From: Massilia timonae CCUG 45783
Lineage (GTDB): Bacteria > Pseudomonadota > Gammaproteobacteria > Burkholderiales > Burkholderiaceae_D
Direction: 5' to 3'
NCBI RefSeq assembly: GCF_000315425.1
Contig: NZ_JH992923.1
Location: forward strand, 645,675-703,229
Length of the DNA stretch: 57,555 nt
Both the position numbers and the translations under genes were made by a program. The notes below the pieces were generated by a model that was not told the origin of the DNA, searched no databases, and saw only the letters and a list, made by a program, of their open reading frames with translations. This document shows positions 1 to 8,318 of this stretch, one piece after another. Positions within the stretch are counted from its first letter, which is position 1, and every line of letters begins with the position of its first letter.

Positions 1-1
1 C

Positions 2-100
2 GACAGCAAAACACCAATTCTGGCGCTCAAAGAATGGCAGAAAAAGCGCCCCGAATTATTTGTCAAACGGGTTTATGAACAGGCGGGACTTGACAATTAA
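2..100 (+). CDS. C-terminal end of an IS481-type transposase (partial)
   Basis: The window opens inside an open frame that ends at TAA 98-100 after 32 codons. The residues (KTPILALKEW, then KKRPELFVKRVY and GLDN at the end) resemble the tail of IS481/integrase-core transposases, which commonly finish with a 'TP-x-AL-x-EW...P-x-LF-x-KR-x-Y' stretch. The catalytic part lies upstream of the window, and no terminal inverted repeat could be confirmed downstream. Family assignment is from memory of the family and is moderate. Confidence 0.5.
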   Translation, partial: DSKTPILALKEWQKKRPELFVKRVYEQAGLDN

Positions 101-190
101 CAACGGATTAGCTCAGCAATTGATCATTGAGTGGGAGTGATCCGCAGATCGGCAATGACTGGCAGGCACAGGCATTAAAGATGACCCAAA

Positions 191-212
191 CCCCCGAATC
201 CGGGGGCTTTTT
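191..212 (+). terminator. Rho-independent terminator
   Basis: A 6-bp perfect stem CCCCCG (191-196) and CGGGGG (201-206) with loop AATC is followed by CTTTTTATT. It lies about 90 bp after the transposase tail, and nothing else is coded on the plus strand between them. The gene it originally served is not clear. Confidence 0.7.
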
Positions 213-347
213 ATTGTCGAGGTCGAACGAAGCTGGTAATTGTGGATGATGGTGCCGGAGGGAACGATGCCAATGTAAGACCCGGGTCGAACGCAAGGCA
301 TGGATCGTTCGGGGCGCTTGCCAGGCACTGGCCATCGCTGGTGCCTG

Positions 348-2348
348 TCATGGTGCCGGGGCGGCGTGAAACTGGTCGCGCTTCGGCTGTTCGGCGAGGT
401 CCGCATGCAGGATGCGGCGCAATTCCAGGATGGCCGCGGCTGTCTCCTGCACGCTGTGCCCCGAGACGATGACCTTCTCCGAGATGGCGCCTGGCAGATG
501 CGCGCTGCGGTAGGGAACCAGCCCGTCGTCGGTATCGGCCAGTGCCCCGTCGGCAGTGGCACGGGCAATGATGGAGTGATAACGGACCTGCGGCGAGATC
601 GGCAATTCCGCCGCGGCCCGCACGAAACGGTCGTCGTCCCTGAGATTGTCGAGGCTGTTCGGCAGGCGCTTGGTGCCCGCTGCAGCGCTTCCGGCGGCGT
701 CGCCAGGAATGAGGTCGGCCAGTCCTTCCAGGACCGTCAACGGCAGGCGGATGATGTCTGCCAGCAGCAAGCCGAGCCGCCTGCGCGCGATGGGCGTACC
801 CCGGTGCGGAGCGGCGAGGAACACGGCGCGCCGCGCCTCGGGCATCGGTGCGAAGTCGATCAGCGGAGCGAGACGCGCCTGGAGCCGCTGTTTCTGGCCG
901 CTGTCGAAAGTGCCTTCCTCGATCAGCCGGCTCAGCGAACCGTCCTTCGCCGAGGACACCATCAGCCGTGCGATCAGCCCGCCCATGCTGTGCCCGATCA
1001 GCACCATGTCACGCGAAGCCGGGGCCGCGCTGCCGGGGTCGAAATGGCGGAGCGCGTCGTGGACCGCCCGGCGTATCTGGAAATGGCTGAGCGCGACCGG
1101 AAGGTTGGTCGGGTAGTAGACCTGCCAGACCTGGTAATGCCGGCGCAGCGTTTCGTCGCCCATGATCTCGTTGGCCATGTTGACCCAGGCGTCCGGGCTG
1201 CTGGCCAGGCCGTGGATCATGACGATGACGCGGCGCCCGGGGTCATAGGGCTGCATGAGATACAGGTGTGGCCGGTCGATGCCGAGCTTGCGTCCCAACA
1301 AGGCCTGTATCGATTGCCTGGCGAAGCCCGAGCGTGCCAGCCACAGGCCGTAGCCGGCCGTGAAGTGTCCTGCGAGCGGCACCTGCTCGTCATTCAGCGT
1401 GATCTGGTCGTGCTCGTAGGGATCGTAGGCGGTGATCGTCAATGCGTGGGTGGACAACACCTCGGCAATCGTCCTGCCCTGGAAGTGGGCCAGCGCGGTC
1501 AGCGCCCGATACGGCATGGCGCTCCAGGCCGCACTGCGCTGCGGCCCCGGCCGGCCCGGCGCGCCGGCGCGCGCCGCCGGGCCACGCAAGGACGCGTCGG
1601 CATCCGCGTCGATGACCGCGACCAGTTCGGCCCCGAACCCGTCGCGCCGGTACTGGCTACGCAGGCCGGAGAACGCCAGCGCGGAGGCGGGAACCAGCTC
1701 CTGCGGCCGCTCCAGTCCCGGTTCCATCCTGACACGGGAAAGGTCGGTCCGGATCGCCCACGTTCCAGCACGGATGAGCGCGCCGCCGCCGTCCGCCGGG
1801 GCGCGGCCGTGCTGCCGTGCGAACAGGATGACGGCGGCTTCCTGCACCGCCAGGTTGTAATAGTCGCGCACCTGCGTCTGCCGGTCCTCGAAAGCGCGCT
1901 GGCCAGGCTTGCGTCCAGTAAAGAACAGATAGGCATAGGCATGGCGTGCAGCTTCCAGCCAGGCGCCGAGCCGGGGTTCCGCAGCGCCGTCCTGCGTGCC
2001 GGTGGGCAGCGACAAGGCTTGCTGCACCCATAGTTCCGACAGCGCGGACAGGCGCCGCTCGTCTTCGATGGCTGCCGCGCGTGCCAGCGCAGCGATGCAT
2101 TCGAGGGAAGGCTTGTCGGGCCTCGGACAGGCGCCGTCGAGCGCTGCGACCCTGATCGTTTCCAGCGTGGCCTGGCCGGGTCGGCCGCTGGTCAGGATGT
2201 CGCCGCGCTTGCGGGCGATGTACTCGCCCGGCTGGACCGGGCGCACCGCGACCCGGTCCTCGAACTGCTGCAGCACAGAGCAGCCGGCGAGCAGCGGCGC
2301 GACCAGCAGCAGGTGCAGCAGCCGACCGCCGATCGAGCGCGGGTTCAT
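348..2348 (-). CDS. Outer-membrane lipoprotein, alpha/beta hydrolase (esterase/lipase-like)
   Basis: 666 aa. The start at 2348 is preceded by GGGGAGG. It opens with a lipoprotein signal peptide whose lipobox LAGC puts the lipidated Cys at about residue 23. The C-terminal half carries an alpha/beta-hydrolase domain: oxyanion-hole HG near 378 (VMIHGLASS), nucleophile elbow GHSMG near 452-456, and a late DDGLVPYRS and GHS that could supply the acid and His. The N-terminal half (30-300) is not recognised. It is the last gene of the efflux operon, 64 bp after the outer-membrane factor, so it may be co-transcribed. The substrate is unknown; PGAP1/triacylglycerol-lipase-like folds are the nearest analogy. 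Confidence 0.8.
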   Translation of the reverse strand: MNPRSIGGRLLHLLLVAPLLAGCSVLQQFEDRVAVRPVQPGEYIARKRGDILTSGRPGQATLETIRVAALDGACPRPDKPSLECIAALARAAAIEDERRLSALSELWVQQALSLPTGTQDGAAEPRLGAWLEAARHAYAYLFFTGRKPGQRAFEDRQTQVRDYYNLAVQEAAVILFARQHGRAPADGGGALIRAGTWAIRTDLSRVRMEPGLERPQELVPASALAFSGLRSQYRRDGFGAELVAVIDADADASLRGPAARAGAPGRPGPQRSAAWSAMPYRALTALAHFQGRTIAEVLSTHALTITAYDPYEHDQITLNDEQVPLAGHFTAGYGLWLARSGFARQSIQALLGRKLGIDRPHLYLMQPYDPGRRVIVMIHGLASSPDAWVNMANEIMGDETLRRHYQVWQVYYPTNLPVALSHFQIRRAVHDALRHFDPGSAAPASRDMVLIGHSMGGLIARLMVSSAKDGSLSRLIEEGTFDSGQKQRLQARLAPLIDFAPMPEARRAVFLAAPHRGTPIARRRLGLLLADIIRLPLTVLEGLADLIPGDAAGSAAAGTKRLPNSLDNLRDDDRFVRAAAELPISPQVRYHSIIARATADGALADTDDGLVPYRSAHLPGAISEKVIVSGHSVQETAAAILELRRILHADLAEQPKRDQFHAAPAP

Positions 2349-2412
2349 GTTCCTCCCCAGCCGGCACGCCGGGCAGGCCGGTCCGGACGCAGGCAAGCTC
2401 CGGGGTGCCGGC

Positions 2413-3819
2413 TCACTGTCCGGCTTTCCCGGCGGCGCCCCGCCATCCGCCGCCCAGTGCGCGGTACAGCCCGACGATGTTGTTGAGCTGGTCCTCGCGC
2501 ACGCCGATCGCATCCAGCTCGGTCGAATACAGGCTGCGCTGGGCGTCCAGCTGCTCGAGGTAGGAGGCATAGCCGCTGCGATAGCGGTCGGTGGCGCGCG
2601 CGGTGGTGCGCAACAGGATCTCGCGCCGCTCGAGCGCACGGTCGAATTGCTCGGCCAGCCGCTGCGCTCCGCTCAGGGCGGTCTCCACGTCCTGAAACGC
2701 CGCCAGCACGACAGCGCGGTAGGCGTACGCCGCCTGGTCGCGCTGCGCGATCGCGACGTCCATCTGGGCGTTCAGGCGCCCGCCGTTGAAGATCGGTGCC
2801 AGGATGCTGCCGCCCAGGCTCCACACCGTGACCGGGTCGTAGTCGAGCGCATTGGTGAACAGCTGGCCCAGGCTGGCGGAGAGCGCGACCTGGGGCAGGA
2901 ATGCCTGGCGCGCCGCGCCCAGGCCGGCGTCCGCCGCGGCCAGCGTCAGTTCCACGCTCCGGATGTCCGGCCGGTGGCGCAGCAGGTCGGAAGGGAGGGA
3001 TGCCGGCACCGCGGGCAGCTGCAGGGTGCGCAGGCTGGCGCCCCGTTCCACCGGGCCCGGGAGGTCGCCGGTGAGCCGCCGCAGGGCGTTTTCCTGTGCT
3101 GCGATTGCCTGGCGCAGCTGCGGAATCGCCTGTTCCACCGCGGCATATTCGGCCTGCGCTTGCGTCAGCTCGTATTCGGATATGTAGCCGACTTCGGCCT
3201 GGTCGGACGCGAGCCGCAGCGCCTCCCTGCGCGACTCCACCGTTTCCAGGGACACGACCAGCCGGGCGTCGAGCGCGAGCAGCCCGATATAGGCTTGCGC
3301 CACCTCGGCCGCCACCGACAACGCCGCCGCGTCGCGGTCCGCCTGGCTGGCAACATACTGCAGGCGCGCGGCTTGCGTGAGCCGGCCGAGCCGCCCGAAC
3401 AGGTCCGCCTGCCAGCTCACCTGGGCCTCGGGTTGCAGCGCCGTGCTGGTGGCGGCGCCGGCGGCGCCGAGGCTGCGTCCGCGCTGCGCGCCGAGGGCGA
3501 CGTTCAGCGAGGGCAGCATGGCCGAGCGTGCCAGGGCGATGTTGGCCTGCGCCTCCTGCACGCGGGCGGCGGCACCGAGCACGTCGGTGTTGCGCGCCAG
3601 CGCCTGTTCGACGAGCCGTTCCAGCACCGGATCGCCGAAGGCGCGCCACCACGTCGGCGCTACGGTGGCGTTGCCGGTCGCACCGGCGCGCCACGCCGCG
3701 GGCGCGGCAACTGCCGCAGCCTCGGGCCGCTGGCGCTCGGCCGGCACGCAGCCGGACAGCAGCGCCGCGAGGAGAACAGCGGGTGCCAGGACGGAGGGCG
3801 GCAGCGGGCGCGTCCTCAT
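2413..3819 (-). CDS. NodT-type efflux outer-membrane factor lipoprotein
   Basis: 468 aa. It begins MRTRPLPP with a lipoprotein signal (LLSGC, Cys near 27), followed by the two OEP/TolC-like repeats typical of NodT/OprM channels (ALARNTDVLGAAARVQEAQ and the later QRDQAAYAYRAVVLAAFQDVE). It forms the outer-membrane exit duct of a tripartite pump. Its ATG overlaps the TGA of the upstream adaptor gene by four bases (ATGA), which indicates translational coupling. Length and motif order are normal for the family. Confidence 0.9.
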   Translation of the reverse strand: MRTRPLPPSVLAPAVLLAALLSGCVPAERQRPEAAAVAAPAAWRAGATGNATVAPTWWRAFGDPVLERLVEQALARNTDVLGAAARVQEAQANIALARSAMLPSLNVALGAQRGRSLGAAGAATSTALQPEAQVSWQADLFGRLGRLTQAARLQYVASQADRDAAALSVAAEVAQAYIGLLALDARLVVSLETVESRREALRLASDQAEVGYISEYELTQAQAEYAAVEQAIPQLRQAIAAQENALRRLTGDLPGPVERGASLRTLQLPAVPASLPSDLLRHRPDIRSVELTLAAADAGLGAARQAFLPQVALSASLGQLFTNALDYDPVTVWSLGGSILAPIFNGGRLNAQMDVAIAQRDQAAYAYRAVVLAAFQDVETALSGAQRLAEQFDRALERREILLRTTARATDRYRSGYASYLEQLDAQRSLYSTELDAIGVREDQLNNIVGLYRALGGGWRGAAGKAGQ

Positions 3820-4985
3820 GGGCGCTCTCCGGCGCCGGCGCTGGCCGTGTCGATGCGCGTGACCACCGACATGCCGGGTCGCAGCCTGGCCGCCAGTGGC
3901 TGGTCGGGATCGATGGTGATCCGCACCGGCAGGCGCTGGACCACCTTGGTGAAGTTGCCGCTCGCGTTGTCGGGACGGAGCACGCTGAATTCGGAGCCAG
4001 TGGCCGGCGCGAACCCCTCGACGCGCCCCGTCAGCCGCGTCTCGCCGAGTGCGTCGACCGTGAAGCGTGCGACCTGCCCCGGGCGGATGTCGCGCACCTG
4101 GGTTTCCTTGTAGTTCGCCACGACCCACAGGACGTCGGGCACCAGGAACATGAGCTGGGACCCGGCAGTGACGTACTGGCCCAGCCTGACGCTGGCCTCA
4201 CCCAGCTGGCCGTCGCGCGGGGCGCGGATGACGGTGTTTTCGAGGTTGATCTGCGCCAGCCTGACCTGCGCCTCGGCCGATCCGATCTGGGCCTCGAGGC
4301 CTTCGCGCGAGACGCTGGTGGCTTTGGCGGACTCCTGGGCGATGCGGACCGCGGCGCGCGCCTTGACCACGTTCGCGACCGCCGCGCGCGCCGCCGCCCG
4401 GACCTGGTCGCGCTCGCGCAGCGACACCGAACCCCGCTGGGCCAGTTCGTCGACGCGCGCCTCGTCGGCCTGCGCGCGGTCCCGTTCGGCCTCGGCGGCC
4501 GACAGGTCGGCGCGGCGCGCTTCGATCTCGGCCTGGTTCTGTTCGGCGGTCTGGGTCAGGTTCGACAGGTTGGCCTGGGCGGCGGCGAGCTGTCCGCTGG
4601 CCTGGTCGAGCTGCTGGCGGTAGATCCGGTCGTCGATCTGCACCAGCACGTCGCCCGCCTTCACGCGCTGGTAGTCGCGCACCAGCACTCTCGCCACGTA
4701 GCCGTTGACCTGCGGCGCCAGCACGGTCATCTGGCCGCGCACATAGCTGTTCTCGGTGGTCACCACCGTGCTGCGGAACGGGCCGAGCTGCCAGGCCCAC
4801 AGGATCAGGGCCACCCCGACCACGGCGACCAGCGCCATGGCGACGATGACCGGCCTGCTGGCCCGGTCGATCTTGGGCGGCTCGGCCGGCGGGGGCGGCA
4901 GCGGGCGGCCGTCCGAATCGACGAGGTCCTGGCGCTGCGGGGTGTCGGTCTTGGGGGCGGGGTTCGGATTAGTGGTGTCGGTCAT
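3816..4985 (-). CDS. HlyD/EmrA-family membrane-fusion adaptor
   Basis: 389 aa. A proline-rich cytoplasmic N-terminus is followed by one transmembrane segment (about 47-68), then the biotinyl-lipoyl-like half motif (VLAPQVNGYVARVLVRDYQRVKAGDVL), a long Ala/Glu-rich coiled coil (about 125-230), the second half motif (VIRAPRDGQLGEASVRLGQYV) and a beta-barrel domain. This is the EmrA layout for adaptors that pair with DHA2 MFS pumps. It starts by ATGA overlap with the MFS gene and ends by ATGA overlap with the outer-membrane factor, so the three are one translational unit. Confidence 0.92.
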   Translation of the reverse strand: MTDTTNPNPAPKTDTPQRQDLVDSDGRPLPPPPAEPPKIDRASRPVIVAMALVAVVGVALILWAWQLGPFRSTVVTTENSYVRGQMTVLAPQVNGYVARVLVRDYQRVKAGDVLVQIDDRIYRQQLDQASGQLAAAQANLSNLTQTAEQNQAEIEARRADLSAAEAERDRAQADEARVDELAQRGSVSLRERDQVRAAARAAVANVVKARAAVRIAQESAKATSVSREGLEAQIGSAEAQVRLAQINLENTVIRAPRDGQLGEASVRLGQYVTAGSQLMFLVPDVLWVVANYKETQVRDIRPGQVARFTVDALGETRLTGRVEGFAPATGSEFSVLRPDNASGNFTKVVQRLPVRITIDPDQPLAARLRPGMSVVTRIDTASAGAGERP

Positions 4986-6607
4986 GATGCGTCGGTGGGT
5001 TGGTCGGGCCCGGAGGCGGGCGGGGACGAGGCGGGCGGCGCCTTGCGGGCGGCAAGCGCCAGGCGCACGACATGGAACAGGGACCAGCCCAGGAAGACCA
5101 GGGCCATGATGCCGTTGAGCAGGAAGATGTCGTTGAAGGCCCGCACGTTGGCCTCGCGGGTGGCAAGCTGCGCGAGCTGGGCCGTGCCCTGCGCCTGGCG
5201 CAGTACCGGGTCGCCGACCACGCCGCCATAGACCTGGCCCTGCATCTGCAGGCGCTGGGCAACGAGCGGCTGGGTGGGGTCGACGCCGGCGTTGATGGCG
5301 GCCGAATACTCGTGTTCGCGGAACTGCTGGACGGTGCCGAGGATCGCCGGGCCTGCCAGCCCGCCGATGCTCTGGCTGATCGAAAACAGGACGACGAAGC
5401 TGATGATGTACTGCGTTCCCTGCTTCAGGGCCGGCATGATGCCGGCCAGCAGGAGCGGCCCCATGAACATGGCCGCGGCCGCCGAGAGCAGGAACTGGCT
5501 CAGGAACATGTCGTGCGGGCGCGTGAGGTTGGTGGCGTTCCAGTCCATCAGGCTGCCGGCCGCGATCAGCACCACCGACAGCAGGATCTGGGGGATGACG
5601 GTCTTCTGGTTGAAGGTCAGGGCGCTGGCGGCGATGCCGGCCACGAGTCCGGCCATCATCACCGCGTACAGCGGGACCAGCTGGTCGGTGCCCATGCCCA
5701 GGGTGCGCAGGAAGCCGGTGGCGCCGTAGGTCTGCTCGGACAGCAGGAAGCGCATGCCCATGGCGCCGATCACGAAACGGATGGTGGACAGGGTCCCCAT
5801 CCAGCGGATCTGCAGCAGCGGGTTGGGGCGGTGCCATTCGACCAGCACGGCCAGCAGCGACAGCAACAGGGCAGCGATCAGCGCCCAGGCGATCCAGGGC
5901 TGGGCCGACCACCACTGCACCCGCCCCTGCGCCAGCACGGCAACGACCAGCGCCAGGGCCGGGGCAAGCAGGGCAAAGGTCAGGAAATCGAGCGCCTCGA
6001 AGGTTTTGATGCGCTGCCCGTGAGGCAGCTTCAGCACCACGACCGCCGCCAGGCAGCACAGCGCGAGCCCGGCTTCGAACAGGTACAGCGAGCGCCATTC
6101 TCCCAGGTCGATCAGCGTCGGGGACAGTAGCCAGGCCAGCGGGGTCGCCAGTTGCGAGATGCCGAGCGCGATCACGAGTCCCTGGCCCATGCGCGCCTTG
6201 GGAAAGGCCTGCAGCACATACATCGTGCTGAGTGCGGTGATCGTGCCGGCGGCGAAACCGCTGGCGGCGCGCACGAACAGGGCGGAGGCGAAGCCATGGA
6301 CGAACAGGTGCAGGATGCAGACGGCCGCGTAGAGCGAGAGGCCAATTTCAGCGAACAGGCGCAATCCGTACTGCTGCCGGAACTTGAACAGGACCAGGTT
6401 CGATGAAACGTTCACCATCAGGTAGGCGGCGACCAGCCAGGTGCCCTCGACTGGCGTCAGGCCGAGCGCACCCTGGATACCGGGCAGGTTGGCGCTCACC
6501 AGCGCGTTGCCCAGGCCGCCGGTGATGCCGAGCAGGACCCCGACCAGGATGTAGGCGGCACGCACCGGTGCGCTGTGCTTGAGCGCCGCGGCCGAGCCCG
6601 GCAGCAT
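4982..6607 (-). CDS. EmrB-type MFS multidrug transporter (DHA2 family)
   Basis: 541 aa, consistent with a 14-helix DHA2 transporter. The N-terminus LGITGGLGNALVSANLPGIQGALGL and the following GTWLVAAYLMVN stretch are typical of the EmrB/MdtP group. It should act as the proton-driven inner-membrane pump of the tripartite system made with the next two genes. The start is supported by GGAAGAG about 7 bases upstream. It is first in the operon and divergent from a TetR regulator 261 bp away, which suggests repression relieved by a substrate. The substrate cannot be read from sequence. Confidence 0.9.
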   Translation of the reverse strand: MLPGSAAALKHSAPVRAAYILVGVLLGITGGLGNALVSANLPGIQGALGLTPVEGTWLVAAYLMVNVSSNLVLFKFRQQYGLRLFAEIGLSLYAAVCILHLFVHGFASALFVRAASGFAAGTITALSTMYVLQAFPKARMGQGLVIALGISQLATPLAWLLSPTLIDLGEWRSLYLFEAGLALCCLAAVVVLKLPHGQRIKTFEALDFLTFALLAPALALVVAVLAQGRVQWWSAQPWIAWALIAALLLSLLAVLVEWHRPNPLLQIRWMGTLSTIRFVIGAMGMRFLLSEQTYGATGFLRTLGMGTDQLVPLYAVMMAGLVAGIAASALTFNQKTVIPQILLSVVLIAAGSLMDWNATNLTRPHDMFLSQFLLSAAAAMFMGPLLLAGIMPALKQGTQYIISFVVLFSISQSIGGLAGPAILGTVQQFREHEYSAAINAGVDPTQPLVAQRLQMQGQVYGGVVGDPVLRQAQGTAQLAQLATREANVRAFNDIFLLNGIMALVFLGWSLFHVVRLALAARKAPPASSPPASGPDQPTDAS

Positions 6608-6739
6608 GGGACGCTCTTCCGGCGTCCAGTTCGGTATGGCGTAAGGCGAGGCGCTAATGATGATGTCCCCTTTGCCTGAAGGCGTTCCTTGCCCACAGCC
6701 TGATTGTGCACTGCCCGATATCCGGCGCCAAAAAGTAGT

Positions 6740-6767
6740 ATTTCATGCTTACATTTATCGATGAAAT
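6740..6767. promoter_or_regulatory. Candidate operator in the efflux/TetR divergent promoter
   Basis: An inverted repeat ATTTCAT (6740-6746) and ATGAAAT (6761-6767) with a 14-bp AT-rich spacer lies in the intergenic region between the minus-strand pump operon and the plus-strand TetR gene. The location fits a TetR-family operator, but the spacer is longer than usual for the family, so this is a suggestion only. Confidence 0.35.
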
Positions 6768-6868
6768 GCCTGGGCGGAGCCTGCTGTGGTAAGTTCGTAT
6801 GCAATCCTGCCCGTCACTGCCGCCCCCAGGGGCAGCGTGCGGCAGGCCACCAGTTTCGGCACCAAGAC

Positions 6869-7564
6869 ATGATAAGTGATACTCAAAGTTCCACTAAGGC
6901 TGACTTTAGCACGCCGACGAATGTGCGGTCGCACAATAACGCGACAGCCGCGCCCGAGGCCGAACAAGGGACGCTGCGCCGACGTGCCGACGCCGTGCAG
7001 AACCGGACCAAGCTGCTCGACGCGGCTGAAGCGGTGTTCCTGGAAGCCGGCGTCAAGGTTTCGCTCGACGTGGTCGCGGAGCGCGCCGGCGTGGGCCGGG
7101 CCACGCTGTTCCGGAATTTCCCCGACCGCGGCGCATTGATCGTCGGCCTGCTCGACCGCGCCATCGACGAGCTCGAGAGCGAGGCCGCTTCGGTCGCCCA
7201 GGATGCGCTTGCGCTGGGGGGCTTGCTGCACTTTGTCGCCGAGCGCATCGTCGTGCGCGCGCCGCTGACCGAAATCTGGATGACGCTCGACCACGACAAC
7301 CCGGCACTGCTTTCCGCGCTCGAGCGCGTCGCGGCGGTATTCGAGAAACCGGTCGCGTGGGCGGTTGCAGGCGGCGCCTGCCGCGCCGACCTCGTGGTAT
7401 CGGACGTCATCCTGCTGGTCTCCATGCTCAGCGGCGCCCTGTACGCCCGCGCACCCGATACGCGCCGCAGGATGGTCGAACGCGGCTGGCTGCTGGTATG
7501 CGAGGCGGCGCAACTGCGCGGAGCCCCGGCATCGCTCGGCGCTGCGACCTGCGAACCCGGCTAG
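6869..7564 (+). CDS. TetR/AcrR-family transcriptional regulator
   Basis: 231 aa from ATG 6869. The helix-turn-helix is clear (KVSLDVVAERAGVGRATLFRNF, about residues 57-78, then PDRGAL), followed by a ligand domain that opens GLLDRAIDELE. About 40 residues of low-complexity N-terminus precede the DNA-binding domain, so a later start is possible, although none has a better ribosome site. It is divergent from the EmrAB-type pump operon and is the likely local repressor of it. Confidence 0.85.
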   Translation: MISDTQSSTKADFSTPTNVRSHNNATAAPEAEQGTLRRRADAVQNRTKLLDAAEAVFLEAGVKVSLDVVAERAGVGRATLFRNFPDRGALIVGLLDRAIDELESEAASVAQDALALGGLLHFVAERIVVRAPLTEIWMTLDHDNPALLSALERVAAVFEKPVAWAVAGGACRADLVVSDVILLVSMLSGALYARAPDTRRRMVERGWLLVCEAAQLRGAPASLGAATCEPG

Positions 7565-7599
7565 CGCCCGGCGCGAAGCAGCCTGCCACGTCATGCCTG

Positions 7600-7623
7600 G
7601 CCTGCCTTTCCGGGCAGGCTTCC
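7600..7623 (+). terminator. Possible terminator after tetR
   Basis: A 7-bp stem GCCTGCC (7600-7606) and GGCAGGC (7613-7619) lies 36 bp after the TetR stop. The downstream T-run is poor (TTCC), so efficiency is doubtful. Confidence 0.35.
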
Positions 7624-7662
7624 GGATGTCCTGGCTCACCGCGGCCGCGGTACAGGCCATGA

Positions 7663-8088
7663 ATGGCGCGTCGCCTTGGAACAATTGAGCTGCGCGGCCC
7701 CATGATATTGGAGCCATCCGAAAAAAACCATGTGACAGGCGCGCTTGCGATTGAAGGCCCGCCAGAGGGTGTGAATTTTTCAACGTGGCGCACGGAGGTC
7801 GAGAGCCTGTTCAAGCACGTGCGCGCCATCATGTCCTTCGCGCGAGGAGCCCAGTTACATGTGCCTATTATCGAAACTGTCTGGGACGGCCGGGTCGAGG
7901 TAATAGTGCGATATCGGAGCGACGACGATAGCCATCCCATGGGCAGCTTCAAGCCTTTCACCTACGAGCGGATTTTCCGTCATGCGGTGGAGTCGCACTT
8001 CTTCGAAAAGCCTCGCGCTAAGAAAATCAACATCGCCATCGAGCAACCTTTAGCGTGTCGTCGTGTCTCACCAAGCACAGAAGTTTAG
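7663..8088 (+). pseudogene. Fragment of an unrecognised island protein
   Basis: An open frame of 141 codons. The middle part (FSTWRTEVESLFKHVRAIMSF, then ARGAQLHVPIIETVWDGRVEV) reads like an authentic conserved protein. It seems to be the N-terminal part of a larger hypothetical protein of the kind found on integrative islands, possibly related to proteins with an ApeA-like N-terminal domain; that relation is an impression, not a match. There is no ribosome site at either ATG (7663 or 7702). The sequence loses protein character after KINIAIE near 8040, just before the tRNA fragment, so I treat it as truncated. Confidence 0.4.
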
Positions 8089-8152
8089 TGCCACCGGACG
8101 GTAGGCTGAAAAAGGAGATCCCTGTGCAAACCATTGATTCAACTGATGCGAT

Positions 8153-8201
8153 ACGGCCTGCAAAGCCGTCTAGACGGGTTCGACTCCCGTCCTCGCCTCC
8201 A
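8153..8201 (+). tRNA. 3' fragment of tRNA-Cys (anticodon GCA), probable attachment-site remnant
   Basis: A perfect anticodon arm (ACGGC 8153-8157, loop CTGCAAA, GCCGT 8165-8169) is followed by variable loop CTAG, a perfect T arm (ACGGG-TTCGACT-CCCGT, 8174-8190), the 3' acceptor strand CCTCGCC (8191-8197), discriminator T and encoded CCA (8199-8201). No partner GGCGAGG and no D arm occur upstream, so the 5' half is absent and this is not a functional tRNA. A tRNA 3' half beginning at the anticodon stem is the usual product of island or phage integration, and integrase remnants lie 1.2 kb downstream. Confidence 0.75.
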
Positions 8202-8213
8202 GATCCTCATAGT

Positions 8214-8237
8214 ACGGGCCCCATCGGGGCCCGTTTG
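8214..8237 (+). terminator. Terminator following the tRNA-Cys fragment
   Basis: A 9-bp perfect stem ACGGGCCCC (8214-8222) and GGGGCCCGT (8226-8234) with a 3-base loop and a short T tract. Its position 13 bp after the CCA end fits a tRNA terminator carried along with the tRNA 3' end. Confidence 0.7.
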
Positions 8238-8318
8238 CATTGGGTTCAACACCGTTCATTTTGAGCGGGACACCGCACTTGATAACGGCCAAATGGCCGT
8301 CGCCTGGCCGTTTATTTT

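Noticed and set aside
101..180. Possible tRNA suggested by GGATTAGCTCAG
   Set aside because: No T arm, no paired acceptor stem and no anticodon arm could be built around the D-arm-like string.
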